Assembly (NCBI RefSeq): GCF_026241135.1
Contig: NZ_JAPFGA010000007.1
Location: forward strand, 124,001-188,000
From: Galbibacter kalidii
Lineage (GTDB): Bacteria; Bacteroidota; Bacteroidia; Flavobacteriales; Flavobacteriaceae
Direction of reading: 5' to 3'
DNA: 64,000 bases
A model generated the notes under the pieces. That model ran no database searches. It saw only the letters and a program-made list of their open reading frames with translations, and was not told the DNA's origin. Of the stretch, positions 53,863 through 63,095 are shown piece by piece; position 1 is the first letter of the stretch, and every line of letters begins with the position of its first letter. The translations under genes and the position numbers were made by a program.

Positions 53863-56263
53863 AATTTACCCTTCCTTTTTCTTCTTCAGCACCGGATTTT
53901 ATTTCCACATCCTTGAGTTTTCTGTTTCCAAAAGGCAGTGTAAAGGTTAGCTTAATTGCTCTCGCATGCCAGTCATATAGCATCAAGTTTTCACTGTAAG
54001 TTGTTTGAGTGTTCACTTTAAATTTATAAGTAGCAAACAAATCAGAACCGGTAAGAGTTAGTGTACTCCCGTTGGAAAATGTTTTGGATACGCCCATATC
54101 TACCTGTCCGTAGGGTTCAAAATGTAATGTTCCCCAAAATTCCCCTTGGTGATAATTAGCTGATAGTGAAATGGTATAATCCTCAGGAAGCGAAAAGGTG
54201 TGATTTGAACTCAATATAACACTGTTCACATGACGGGGGGAATTGTTCTTCAAATGCTGTGAAAGGTATCGGTAGTGATAATACTCCACATTGTTTTGTA
54301 TCTCCCACCAATTATCAATATTGATAGGAAGTGAAATGGTAGCCCCTAAACTCCTCATGTATTCAAAGTTTTCAGATTGGTATACTTGGGATTCGTTGGT
54401 AGCATTATCTTGAAGTTGCAGAATAGCAATGTGATCTTCAGTATTACTGTACTTTAGTGTAAGCCATATATTTTTATGCTGAAAGCCCAAATCGATATTA
54501 TCTGAAATACCCGGACGTAAAGCTTGATTTCCTTCAGAAAAACTGGTAGGTCCAATAAAAAAGACAAAAGGAGCTAAATCATCAAAAGTAGGTCTGGTAA
54601 TCCGTCGGCTATAGGAAAATGTCAAACTATTGGCTTCTGAAAGCTGATATTTTGCAAATACAGTAGGAAACCAATTTCCATAATTTCTGCTTACCAAAGA
54701 TTCCCCCTCGGGGGTATGTATTTCGGTATCAGTATGCTCGTAACGTAAACCACTGCTCAGGCTCCAAGTGGTATTGGGGTTCCAATTAAAAGAAATATAA
54801 GCCGCCTGGTAGTTTTCGTCCAAAATAGCAGCGTTGGTAAACTCAGGATTCAAGGTCATTTCACCTCCGCTTTCAGACTCACGGACCTCCACATCATTGG
54901 TAAAACCGGCAAAAGTGGCTTTTATTCCGGTTTCCATTGTCATTTTTGGGTTTAATTCACTTGAATAATCTAAGCTCAATACGTGAAAATTCATTGGTGT
55001 GACTGCACTTACGTCAATTTTGGAATCTATCTCTTCACTATTCCCGTTTACAAATACCTGATTATTGTATTGCGATGGATTATCCCTATGGAAATAAAGA
55101 TAATCGTAAATAAGTCCCAGTATACTCTTATCGTTTAGTTGTTCTTTAATCCCTAAGCTTCCTGAAAAACTCTCCAAAACATTATCTTCATGAAGTGACA
55201 TATCGGTAACAATTGATGAATCTTGTGATTTAGTACTCTCTACATGAGTGTTGGCATCCATATCCCAATCACGAATGGCTCCACTGATCAAGGTACTGAG
55301 GGTTGTAGTGCCCGTAAGTTGGTATTCCAATCCGCCATGAAAACTATGATTGATAATGACAGGCTCACGGAGACTCTCACTATTGGTGGTCTGTAGATAC
55401 CCGTCCACGGTTTGTCTATGGTACGTATTCCAGTCGTTTATATTATCATCATAGCTTCCAGTGTAATTCGCAAAAATACTTAGTTTTTTACTTCTGTGGG
55501 TCAGTCCGGCATTAGCACCTAGAATAATCCCTTTATTGAAACCCACAGTAGCACCCGCATTACCATTGGTCCCCATATCAGGGCTTTCAGTCATTACAAT
55601 GTTAATAAGTCCTGCATTGCCTTCAGCTTCATATTTAGCAGGTGGTGTAGTAATGAGCTCTATTTTTTCCACCTGGTTGGCACTCATACCATCCAACATT
55701 TGTACTACAGCATCCAAAGGCATTCGGTTTATCTTACCATTGATCATGATTTGTATGCCCGATTTACCACCCATACGGATACCTCCATTTTGTTTGTTTA
55801 CAGATACTCCCGGACTTCTACCCAGTACATCCAGAACAGAGCTTGTTTTATTGATTACATTGCTCTGCACATTTACTATGGTACGATCTACTTCCTTTTC
55901 AAATAATGGTTTACGCCCAACTACTGTCACTTCATCGAGATCTATTCCTTTTGGCAATATGATGGGAATCATTTCCATAGGAGCTCCTTGCACGGTAAAG
56001 CTTTTGGCATGTTCAGTTTTATAACCTACCATACTAGCCGATATGTAATAAGTGCCATTAACAACATTTTCGAATGTATAGTCACCTTTTTCAGTTGTGA
56101 TGGCTCCCTGCGTAAGTGTAGAATCTGCTGTTTTCAGTAATAAAACTGTAGCATATTCCAAAGGAACATTTTCGGTATCAATTATACGGCCCGATATGGA
56201 TTGTTGCCCTATTGCTGTTCCGAGGCAAAAAAAGCAAACTAAGAGGCTGAATACATATTTCAT
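53861..56263 (-). CDS. TonB-dependent outer-membrane receptor with CarboxypepD_reg domain
   Basis: An 800-residue receptor. After the signal peptide (FSLLVCFFCLGTAIGQQ) comes a carboxypeptidase-D regulatory domain (SISGRIIDTENVPLEYATVL, residues about 20-105), a plug domain at about 115-230 (LDEVTVVGRKPLFEKEVDR, KSGIQIMINGKINRM, IELITTPPAKYEAEGNAG), and a C-terminal OMP_b-brl_3-type beta barrel. It would import a ligand through the outer membrane with TonB. No SusD partner is present. Its start overlaps the Dabb gene by 4 nt (ATGA), indicating coupling. Confidence 0.9.
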   Translation of the reverse strand: MKYVFSLLVCFFCLGTAIGQQSISGRIIDTENVPLEYATVLLLKTADSTLTQGAITTEKGDYTFENVVNGTYYISASMVGYKTEHAKSFTVQGAPMEMIPIILPKGIDLDEVTVVGRKPLFEKEVDRTIVNVQSNVINKTSSVLDVLGRSPGVSVNKQNGGIRMGGKSGIQIMINGKINRMPLDAVVQMLDGMSANQVEKIELITTPPAKYEAEGNAGLINIVMTESPDMGTNGNAGATVGFNKGIILGANAGLTHRSKKLSIFANYTGSYDDNINDWNTYHRQTVDGYLQTTNSESLREPVIINHSFHGGLEYQLTGTTTLSTLISGAIRDWDMDANTHVESTKSQDSSIVTDMSLHEDNVLESFSGSLGIKEQLNDKSILGLIYDYLYFHRDNPSQYNNQVFVNGNSEEIDSKIDVSAVTPMNFHVLSLDYSSELNPKMTMETGIKATFAGFTNDVEVRESESGGEMTLNPEFTNAAILDENYQAAYISFNWNPNTTWSLSSGLRYEHTDTEIHTPEGESLVSRNYGNWFPTVFAKYQLSEANSLTFSYSRRITRPTFDDLAPFVFFIGPTSFSEGNQALRPGISDNIDLGFQHKNIWLTLKYSNTEDHIAILQLQDNATNESQVYQSENFEYMRSLGATISLPINIDNWWEIQNNVEYYHYRYLSQHLKNNSPRHVNSVILSSNHTFSLPEDYTISLSANYHQGEFWGTLHFEPYGQVDMGVSKTFSNGSTLTLTGSDLFATYKFKVNTQTTYSENLMLYDWHARAIKLTFTLPFGNRKLKDVEIKSGAEEEKGRVN

Positions 56264-56646
56264 GATTTAGACCAATAATCATTTACGCTATAGCTGTCCA
56301 TATTGGGCCCGGTCAATTCAATAAATGCCTGATGATCGGCGTGCGATTCATAAGCTTTTAAAGCTTCTTCAGAAACAAACTCTTGTATAATAATCATGTT
56401 ATAATCACTTGAAGAGAATTTTAAGTCGTAAACTTCAATCGTTTGAAATCCTTCTATTTTCTCAGGCATAGCCTCAAAGATGGCAACGGCTTCAGCTTTT
56501 ATATCCGCAGGTGTTTCGGCCTTCCATTGAAAGAGCAGGACATGTTTAAGTGTTTGTACTTCGGGTGATGATTGTGCATATACAGAAATTGTTACAAACA
56601 TTAATGTACTTATAATCAATGCTGATTTTAATATTGAATTTTTCAT
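56260..56646 (-). CDS. Secreted Dabb (stress-responsive A/B barrel) protein
   Basis: A 128-residue secreted protein: signal peptide (ILKSALIISTLMFVTISVYA) followed by a Dabb dimeric alpha/beta-barrel domain (LKHVLLFQWKAETPADIKAE, LKFSSSDYNMIIIQEF). The final Trp-Ser-Lys-Ser is typical of short members. It sits between the FAD-oxidase pseudogene and the TonB receptor, overlapping the latter by 4 nt. Function unknown; some relatives act on polyketides or aromatic compounds. Confidence 0.8.
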   Translation of the reverse strand: MKNSILKSALIISTLMFVTISVYAQSSPEVQTLKHVLLFQWKAETPADIKAEAVAIFEAMPEKIEGFQTIEVYDLKFSSSDYNMIIIQEFVSEEALKAYESHADHQAFIELTGPNMDSYSVNDYWSKS

Positions 56647-56658
56647 GATTATGTATAG

Positions 56659-57802
56659 TTAAGGTTTAATGTTTTGATTTATATGGAAAAAGTTTTCCGG
56701 GTCGTATTTGGCTTTTATTTTTGCCAAACGCTTATAGTTTTCACCATAACTACCGCGGATTCGGTCTTCCCCCTCCCCCATCATAAAATTGATATAGGCA
56801 CCACCCATGGAATACGGGTGTAAGGCTTCCCAAAAGTCGCGCGCCCAAGTTTTGAGTTTCTTCATATTTCCCGGATCCGGATCCACTCCCGCAATCACCA
56901 TAGACCAGTTGGCGTCGCGCTTCGACCAGGCCGTATCATCATTGTCAAGCTTATGGGCTACTCCATTTACCGGGTACAAGTGCATTCCTGACTTAGTATT
57001 AGGCACTTTGCCAAAGCGTTTGTGTACAGCGATGGCTTCGTCAGGTATTTCACGTACAAAATCTCCTTTCCAATACCATTGGTCTCCAGGCGGGAGAATT
57101 CCGTCAAATAATTGTTGTAAATCGGGATACGGCATTTCGCCTACAAATTCAAACAAAGGTTCCGCTACATCACGGGCTTGTTGAATGTATTTTTCAAACT
57201 CATCTTCCGCCCCGGTATAACACCACAACAGGCCGCATACCTTTTTGCCCTGAATTTCTTTTGGGAAAGGGTCGCTGGGCGGCACTTCATTTTCGAGGTA
57301 GAAAGCATAAACATCATCCGGTAATTGTGGGAGCCAGTCGCGATACCATTTTAAAGTAGTCTCAAGCTTATCTAAAGGCCAGAACAACGGACCTGCAATA
57401 ACATTTTTCACCGGATGGAGTTGGAATTCAAATGTTGTCACTACGCCAAAGTTTCCGCCACCTCCACGTAAAGCCCAGAACAAATCAGGGTTTTCGTCCT
57501 TGCTTGCGTGAACAAAATCTCCGTTTGCAAGAACAACATCAGCTCTCAAAAGGTTATCGTTGGTAAGTCCGTATTTCCGTGTCAGATAACCATGTCCGCC
57601 CCCGCGTATGGATACTTCCATATTATTTTTTCGGGCGTAATGAACTGCATTTACGACATCTTCAGAGCTTTTGCACTTTACAATTGCGGCAGGGTGCTTA
57701 TCAATCATCACATTGTAGGATTGTCCTTGCTTCATTGTAGTTTTTATTTTCAGGCAGGATGGCCTGATCTTTAAAGATTGACTTTAAATGTTGCGTGTCC
57801 AT
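56659..57802 (-). pseudogene. Decayed FAD-binding (BBE-type) oxidase
   Basis: A paralogue of the intact oxidase at 61516-62889 with two lesions. The N-terminus can be read from the ATG at 57802 (MDTQHLKSIFKDQAILPE) but stops in frame; an extra C in TCCTACAATG at about 57713-57720, relative to ATCTACAATG in the paralogue, shifts the frame. The remaining ORF (358 residues from 57735) then lacks about 72 residues between its two GGH motifs: the paralogue has SGGHNGAGLAL ... LTLGGGHGYLTRK, this copy has RGGGHGYLTRK directly. The deleted part carries most of the FAD-binding core. The C-terminal BBE part is intact (NFFHINQNIKP). Confidence 0.85.
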
Positions 57803-57970
57803 CATATTTAGGTTTTGGTTGTTTATGGAATAAAAGTAACTATGATTACAGGAAAGTAGCTAACGGCAATCGCTCAAAGAATGCCGTAAATGATTCAAAA
57901 TAAGGAATTAAGGATTTCTTAATCAGAAAAAACCTTTAAACAAATAGCATTTTCTTCCAGAACAACAAAA

Positions 57971-58753
57971 TCAGCTTTCACTATTTTCTTCTGATATATC
58001 CCGGAACAGTAACATATCTACAACCTTTGAAGATGCCCCATGATAAAAGCCGTTCTCATATTCGAAATCTTTCGGGTTTTTAAAGGTCCCGAACAGCATA
58101 TCAAAAACAGGAATATCGGAATAATTGTACGCATGTATGCCCTTTGCGTGATGTAGGGTGTGCGCCTCCGGCCTTTGAATGATATAGCCTAACCAAACGG
58201 GAGTGTGTACATTGCTGTGTTGGAAAATACTCAAAAAGGTGGTTCCTAAAATAATCAGGGTTGCAGCTTGAGGCGTAAAACCGGCTATAACAACTAAACA
58301 AAGGCTGCCTAAGGCAGTAAAACCAATCATATCCATCGGACTAAAGTAAAAAGCACCGTAGCTGTCCATCCGTTCCGCGCTGTGATGCATTTGGTGAAAT
58401 ACTTTCCATAGTAATTTACTCCTGTGCATAGACCGATGCCAGACATACACTCCTAGTTCATAAAGAAGTATTCCTACTACAGCACCCCATATGGTGCCTA
58501 GACCTGTGAGATCTAAAATTTGGTACTCAGCTAGGTAACCATCCCAAATAAGGGGTAAATATGATGATAGGTAGAAGAATAGAACAAAAGCCAACAGCCC
58601 CTTCACCTTCCAGTATTTTACCTTCGGAAGTTTTCTGGCCGGAAACAGTGCTTCCCATACCATAAGTCCACCATATATAGCGAAAATGATATAGGATATT
58701 GGATCTAGTATTAGATCGATGGGATTGGGTAATGAATTGATTACAGTTTCCAT
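57971..58753 (-). CDS. Sterol-desaturase / fatty-acid-hydroxylase superfamily protein
   Basis: A 260-residue integral membrane di-iron enzyme. Three His clusters are visible: HRSMH, HQMHH (about 128-140) and HSNVH with HTLHH near residue 200. These bind the di-iron centre used to hydroxylate or desaturate lipids. N- and C-terminal hydrophobic segments fit four membrane helices. Divergent from a TetR regulator across 104 bp that contain a palindrome, so it is probably controlled by it. Confidence 0.85.
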   Translation of the reverse strand: METVINSLPNPIDLILDPISYIIFAIYGGLMVWEALFPARKLPKVKYWKVKGLLAFVLFFYLSSYLPLIWDGYLAEYQILDLTGLGTIWGAVVGILLYELGVYVWHRSMHRSKLLWKVFHQMHHSAERMDSYGAFYFSPMDMIGFTALGSLCLVVIAGFTPQAATLIILGTTFLSIFQHSNVHTPVWLGYIIQRPEAHTLHHAKGIHAYNYSDIPVFDMLFGTFKNPKDFEYENGFYHGASSKVVDMLLFRDISEENSES

Positions 58754-58815
58754 AATAGTATTGATTTATTGGTTATTTATACAGACTAGATGGTATAAAT
58801 ATAATGATAAACACA

Positions 58816-58853
58816 AAACAAACCAACTAGTTTGTTTAAAAATTTTATATTTG
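58816..58853 (+). promoter_or_regulatory. Palindromic operator candidate and -7 box of the TetR gene
   Basis: AAACAAAC CAACTA GTTTGTTT (58816-58837) is an 8-6-8 perfect inverted repeat between the divergent sterol-desaturase and TetR genes. TATATTTG (58846-58853) is a consensus -7 element only 4 bp before the TetR start codon, implying a leaderless or near-leaderless mRNA. No good TTG box at the right spacing was found. Confidence 0.5.
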
Positions 58854-58857
58854 CTTT

Positions 58858-59472
58858 ATGGCAAGAGATGGAAAACCCACACGAAAACTCATTTTAGAGC
58901 AATCAAGAGCATTGGTTTTGGAACATGGTTACGCTGGAACCAGCATAGATCAAATACTAGAACGTACAGGTATTACCAAAGGAGCTTTTTTTTATCATTT
59001 CAAATCAAAATCAGCTTTGGCCCTAGCCCTGATTGAAGAATTTATACAAGAGGACAAGTCCCATATGCATACAGCCTTGAATGATACGGAGTCAACTGAT
59101 GATCCATTGGAAAGTTTATTAGCATTTGTAGCGTGGCACATCAACGCGATGCAGGAAATGGATGAACTTTTCCCGGGTTGTCTCTATGCTTCCTACAGCT
59201 ATGAACCCGGTTCATTTAATCAGGAAATAAATGATAAAGTGTCCGAATCAATACTAAAATGGAGAACAACCTTTGACGGGTTGCTTGATAAAGTGTTTGA
59301 AAAATATACAACATCCATAAAAGTGGACAGACAATCATTAAGCGACTTGTTTTTGTCGATATCAGAAGGCTCATATATCATATCAAGAACCCTGAAAGAG
59401 AAAGATGCTACGGTAAATCAACTTCAGCACTTAAACAATTACTTTAAATTGCTTTTTGTTCCGAAAAAATGA
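58858..59472 (+). CDS. TetR/AcrR-family regulator
   Basis: A 204-residue repressor with an N-terminal TetR helix-turn-helix (residues 8-55: ILEQSRALVLEHGYAGTSID, ITKGAFFYHFKSKSALALAL) and a helical C-terminal ligand domain with a Cys (FPGCLYASYSYEPG). It is divergent from the sterol-desaturase-like gene and a palindrome lies between, so autoregulation plus control of that gene is a fair inference. Ligand unknown. Confidence 0.9.
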   Translation: MARDGKPTRKLILEQSRALVLEHGYAGTSIDQILERTGITKGAFFYHFKSKSALALALIEEFIQEDKSHMHTALNDTESTDDPLESLLAFVAWHINAMQEMDELFPGCLYASYSYEPGSFNQEINDKVSESILKWRTTFDGLLDKVFEKYTTSIKVDRQSLSDLFLSISEGSYIISRTLKEKDATVNQLQHLNNYFKLLFVPKK

Positions 59473-59503
59473 TAAACATAGCTAAACGGATAAGTCGTTA
59501 TTA

Positions 59504-60589
59504 TCAAATCGCAGAAGGTTTAAACCCGAATTTATCGGCAAAACATTTTGAAAAATAAGACAGGTTGTTGTACCCCACCTCCATGGCCACTTCGGTGACA
59601 TTCCCCGCCTTTTGTTGCAATAGCGTTCTTGCTTTGTTCAATCTGAGGTCCCTAAGGAAGTAATTTGGGGACCGACCCGTAATGGTTTTTACTTTGCGGT
59701 ACAATTGTGGTCTGCTTATACCGATATTCTTACACAGGTTTTTCATATTCATTTTATCTTCGGATAAATTGCTTTCCAAAGAATTGATCAAATCGGATAA
59801 AAGTTTCTCTTCAGAAGGGGTAACCACCCGAAGACGTTCAGAATCGGTATCAGATCCTACATTGGCCAATTTTCCTGTGAGGGATGAAATCAAAATTTGG
59901 TTATCGCCAACAGCATTGCTCAATCTATGGGAAAGTTTTATCGTTTCGTTAAAGAAATCCCCATTAGCAGTCACGGGTTGCCCCGTTGCAAGTCCGATTT
60001 TGAAAATGACTTTTGGTTCCTGATTTTCACTTTTAAGCAATTTTTTCTGAAGTGACTTCGAACACTGCACCGCTTGTGAGGCATCATCAAATGTTGCAAT
60101 CAAACTATCATCGATTTCCCAAGGTATGACCCTGCCACTAAATGTACTGAAATTGTCCAATGTGATTTTTCTCGCCCAATTAGGGGACAAAAGGTTTTCC
60201 AGACTGGATAAGTCCTTTGCTGTAGTAACACCTCTTATAGAAATAACCAACATACTTCTATAACCCAAATCGACCTCACCACTGCGATAGGTAACCAATC
60301 CTCCTTCAGATCTGACCGTATGACTGCCCATGGCTACTTCATAAACCCCCTGTTTCACTTCGGTAATGGCACAGGCCACATTTCCGTGGGCTAATTGATG
60401 TACCAGTTCGCAAGTTTCCTTATCAGGCACTTCTATCAGGCAAAAAACCGTTCCGGCTTCTTCATTAACCCAAAATTGATGGTATTTTACCCCATAATCA
60501 TCCTGGATAGCTTTATCTACCATATGTGCCTCTTTAACATCTTCAATGGTAACAGAATCAAACTGATGATAATCTAGAAATAGTGGCAT
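59504..60589 (-). CDS. DUF4242 / cyclase-like / AraC fusion regulator
   Basis: A 361-residue protein with three parts. Residues 1-90 resemble DUF4242 (a small Ni-binding-like ferredoxin fold; PLFLDYHQFDSVTIEDVKEA, YHQFWVNEEAGTVFCLIEV). Residues about 105-235 resemble a class III nucleotide-cyclase fold (RSMLVISIRGVTTA, DSLIATFDDASQAVQCSKSL, IGLATGQPV, LSHRLSNAVGDNQILISS) but lack the two metal-binding Asp residues in clear form, so it is probably a sensor rather than an active cyclase. Residues about 265-361 are an AraC DNA-binding domain (GISRPQLYRKVKTITGRSPN, VAMEVGYNNLSYFSKCFADK). Confidence 0.8.
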   Translation of the reverse strand: MPLFLDYHQFDSVTIEDVKEAHMVDKAIQDDYGVKYHQFWVNEEAGTVFCLIEVPDKETCELVHQLAHGNVACAITEVKQGVYEVAMGSHTVRSEGGLVTYRSGEVDLGYRSMLVISIRGVTTAKDLSSLENLLSPNWARKITLDNFSTFSGRVIPWEIDDSLIATFDDASQAVQCSKSLQKKLLKSENQEPKVIFKIGLATGQPVTANGDFFNETIKLSHRLSNAVGDNQILISSLTGKLANVGSDTDSERLRVVTPSEEKLLSDLINSLESNLSEDKMNMKNLCKNIGISRPQLYRKVKTITGRSPNYFLRDLRLNKARTLLQQKAGNVTEVAMEVGYNNLSYFSKCFADKFGFKPSAI

Positions 60590-60728
60590 CTTATTTAAGT
60601 TTATTTTGAATTAAGACCTAATAGCAAACAGAACCCCATTGCTTAACAAGTATTTGATAATCAACTTATTAAACTTAAATAATTTAATATTCACAAGGCA
60701 TTTCTACTATAAAAAACGGATTTGTCGA

Positions 60729-61511
60729 TTAATCATAAGACTGCTTTTTCTTCGCAAAAGGAATAATTTTGGGAACCCTCTTTCGATAACTCCTGTATTT
60801 TTCCCCAAAAGCATTCACGAGATCTTTTTCTTCATGATAGATACCGATAAATATGTAAATGGTCATACCGACAGTAAATATAGCATGCCCCAAGGTCATC
60901 ACAGGTGCAAACCAAAAGGCTATGAGAAAGCCCAAATACAAAGGGTGGCGTACCATTTTATACAGGTTTGGAGTTCGAAATTCAATTTTTCCCGAAGCAG
61001 TATCATTTTTGGTAAAGAGAAACACTTGTCTTAAACCAAATAAATCAAAATGATTGATTACAAATGTACTAATCAATAGTAATGTCCAACCTAAGAGGGA
61101 TATTAGGATGAAGGCCGTTCCAAGTGAAGTTCCGCTAATATCCCAAATGCTTAAATCAATGGGTTGCCAAAAATAATATAACACCATCAGCATGATGCTG
61201 GCTAAAAGTACATAAGTACTGCGTTCTATGGGCTTGGGAACGATTTTTGTCCACGATTCTTTAAATCCCGGTCGCGCCATCACACTATGTTGTAAGCCAA
61301 ACAGCGCGATAAGTCCTAAATTCACTAATACAGCAGATAGTAACCCCATTGAAGAAACACCAAAATCAACTGTTTTTGGAAAAAGGGATGTGTATTCTTT
61401 GGCAAATTCAAATTGTGTCACATTTTCAACAAATCCGATCAGGTACAGAAATGTGGCGAAAAATATGACATAGCAAACAATTGCGTAAATAAAATAAAAG
61501 AACTTTTTCAT
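60729..61511 (-). CDS. mddA: MddA-like methanethiol S-methyltransferase (NnrU/ICMT-type membrane enzyme)
   Basis: A 260-residue integral membrane protein resembling MddA. The N-terminus YVIFFATFLYLIGFVENV, the LFGLQHSVMARPGFK segment, the SAM-binding RHPLYLGFLIAFW and the C-terminal HEEKDLVNAFGEKYRSYRKR are family-like. MddA methylates methanethiol to dimethyl sulfide using S-adenosylmethionine. Other isoprenylcysteine-methyltransferase-like enzymes share parts of this pattern, so the substrate is inferred. The start is 4 bp after the stop of the FAD oxidase, so the two are an operon. Confidence 0.75.
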   Translation of the reverse strand: MKKFFYFIYAIVCYVIFFATFLYLIGFVENVTQFEFAKEYTSLFPKTVDFGVSSMGLLSAVLVNLGLIALFGLQHSVMARPGFKESWTKIVPKPIERSTYVLLASIMLMVLYYFWQPIDLSIWDISGTSLGTAFILISLLGWTLLLISTFVINHFDLFGLRQVFLFTKNDTASGKIEFRTPNLYKMVRHPLYLGFLIAFWFAPVMTLGHAIFTVGMTIYIFIGIYHEEKDLVNAFGEKYRSYRKRVPKIIPFAKKKQSYD

Positions 61512-61515
61512 TGGA

Positions 61516-62889
61516 TTAGGATTTTAAAGGTTTGATATTTTGGTTGATATGAAAAAAATTATCGGGATCGTATTTGGTTTTAATCTTGGCCAGGCGTTCG
61601 TAATTGTCGCGATATGTAGCTTTAACCCGATCCTCGCCTTCCTCCATCATAAAATTAACATAGCCTCCACCTGCAGACATGGGGTGCAATGCTTCCCAAT
61701 ACTGCTTTGCCCAATTGCTGACTTTTTCGGCATTCGTGGGGTCTTTGTCCACGCCAACAATGACTCGTGACCAGGTTACGTCTCGATAACTGAATGCCGT
61801 ATCGTTTTTATCCACATTGTGCACGGCACCATTAATGGGGTATAGATGCATAGTGCTCAACTCCGAAGGGAGATTTGAGCCATATTCTTTGTGCAGTTCA
61901 ATAGCTTGGTCGCTAATTTCATTGACAAAATCTGCTTTCCAGTACCATTGTAGTCCCGGAGGATAGTACATTTCATCGAACATACTTTGCAGTGCCGGAA
62001 ATGGCATTTCTCCTACCAAATCCAATACGGGTGTCCCCAACTCCCGGATAGGTTTAAATATTTCTTCTGCCTTTTCCATGGGGCCTGTGTAACACCAGCA
62101 AATGACACAACCATGCTTACTATGAAGTTCTTCAGGCAAAGGAGATCCGGTGGGTACGCGATGAAAGCCAAACCAGCCGTAAATGTCCTCGGGAGCATCT
62201 TTAATAAAATCTTTGTACCAACGCATGATTTTATCGGCCTGATCTATGGGCCAGATAATCGGACCGGCATAAACGGTATCAACCGGATGTGCTTTAAATA
62301 AAAAGGAAGTAATTACGCCAAAATTTCCACCTCCGCCACGAACAGCCCAAAAAAGATCTTCGTTTTCCTTTTCGCTGGCGGTTACCTTGCGTCCGTCTGC
62401 CAGTACCACATCTACCTCAAGCAGATTGTCAATAGTAAGTCCGTATTTACGCGTTAGATAACCATGCCCACCACCAAGTGTAAGTCCACCGACGCCGGTG
62501 GTGGAGATAAGGCCACTGGGTACGGCTAGTCCATGAGCATGGGTTGCTTTATCAACATCTGCCCATGTGCAGCCTCCATCCACACGTGCCGTCTTTGCTT
62601 CGGGGTTTACATGAACTTCTTTCATGTCGGATAGATCGATTACCAGTCCGTCGTCAACCAACGCCAGTCCTGCACCGTTGTGACCCCCGCTCAAAATTGA
62701 AACTTCGACACCTTCATTCCGAGCAAAGTTCACGGCCTGGACTACATCTTGTGCTTCTTTACATTTTACAATGGCTTTGGGGCGTTTGTCAATCATCGCA
62801 TTGTAGATGGTACGCGCCTCGTCGTACGCCTCGTCTTCAGGCAGGATAGCCCGGTCCTTAAATGTAAATTTTAAAATTTGTGTGTTCAT
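61516..62889 (-). CDS. FAD-binding oxidase with BBE C-terminal domain
   Basis: A 457-residue berberine-bridge-type oxidase. I place the start at 62889 (MNTQILKFTFKDRAILPEDE); 17 further upstream in-frame codons are not conserved. The FAD_binding_4 domain shows the flavin-linking His in ILSGGHNGAGLAL, VDGGCTWADVDKATHAHGL and LTLGGGHGYLTRKYG; the BBE domain ends NFFHINQNIKP. It would oxidise a sugar, alcohol or aromatic substrate using oxygen. It precedes the MddA-like gene by 4 bp. A decayed paralogue lies at 56659-57802. Confidence 0.9.
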   Translation of the reverse strand: MNTQILKFTFKDRAILPEDEAYDEARTIYNAMIDKRPKAIVKCKEAQDVVQAVNFARNEGVEVSILSGGHNGAGLALVDDGLVIDLSDMKEVHVNPEAKTARVDGGCTWADVDKATHAHGLAVPSGLISTTGVGGLTLGGGHGYLTRKYGLTIDNLLEVDVVLADGRKVTASEKENEDLFWAVRGGGGNFGVITSFLFKAHPVDTVYAGPIIWPIDQADKIMRWYKDFIKDAPEDIYGWFGFHRVPTGSPLPEELHSKHGCVICWCYTGPMEKAEEIFKPIRELGTPVLDLVGEMPFPALQSMFDEMYYPPGLQWYWKADFVNEISDQAIELHKEYGSNLPSELSTMHLYPINGAVHNVDKNDTAFSYRDVTWSRVIVGVDKDPTNAEKVSNWAKQYWEALHPMSAGGGYVNFMMEEGEDRVKATYRDNYERLAKIKTKYDPDNFFHINQNIKPLKS

Positions 62890-63095
62890 ATAGTTATGTT
62901 TAGGTTGGTTAATATATACTGTTATTCTGTTGAAGCCCAAAAGGCTCCATTTCAGTATAAAAAATGCGAAAAGTTTTTAAACAGTAATGGTTAAAAACCA
63001 ATTGTTCCACAAATGTATACAGATAGAAAGCAGGCGAGTTTTCTTAAAAGTCCAATTTTTTTACTTTAAGGAAAGGGTTTTATTTTGTTATTCAG

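Noticed and set aside
53861-56263. SusC/SusD polysaccharide utilisation locus
   Set aside because: The receptor lacks a SusD partner and glycan-active enzymes are absent; the barrel is of the OMP_b-brl_3 type.
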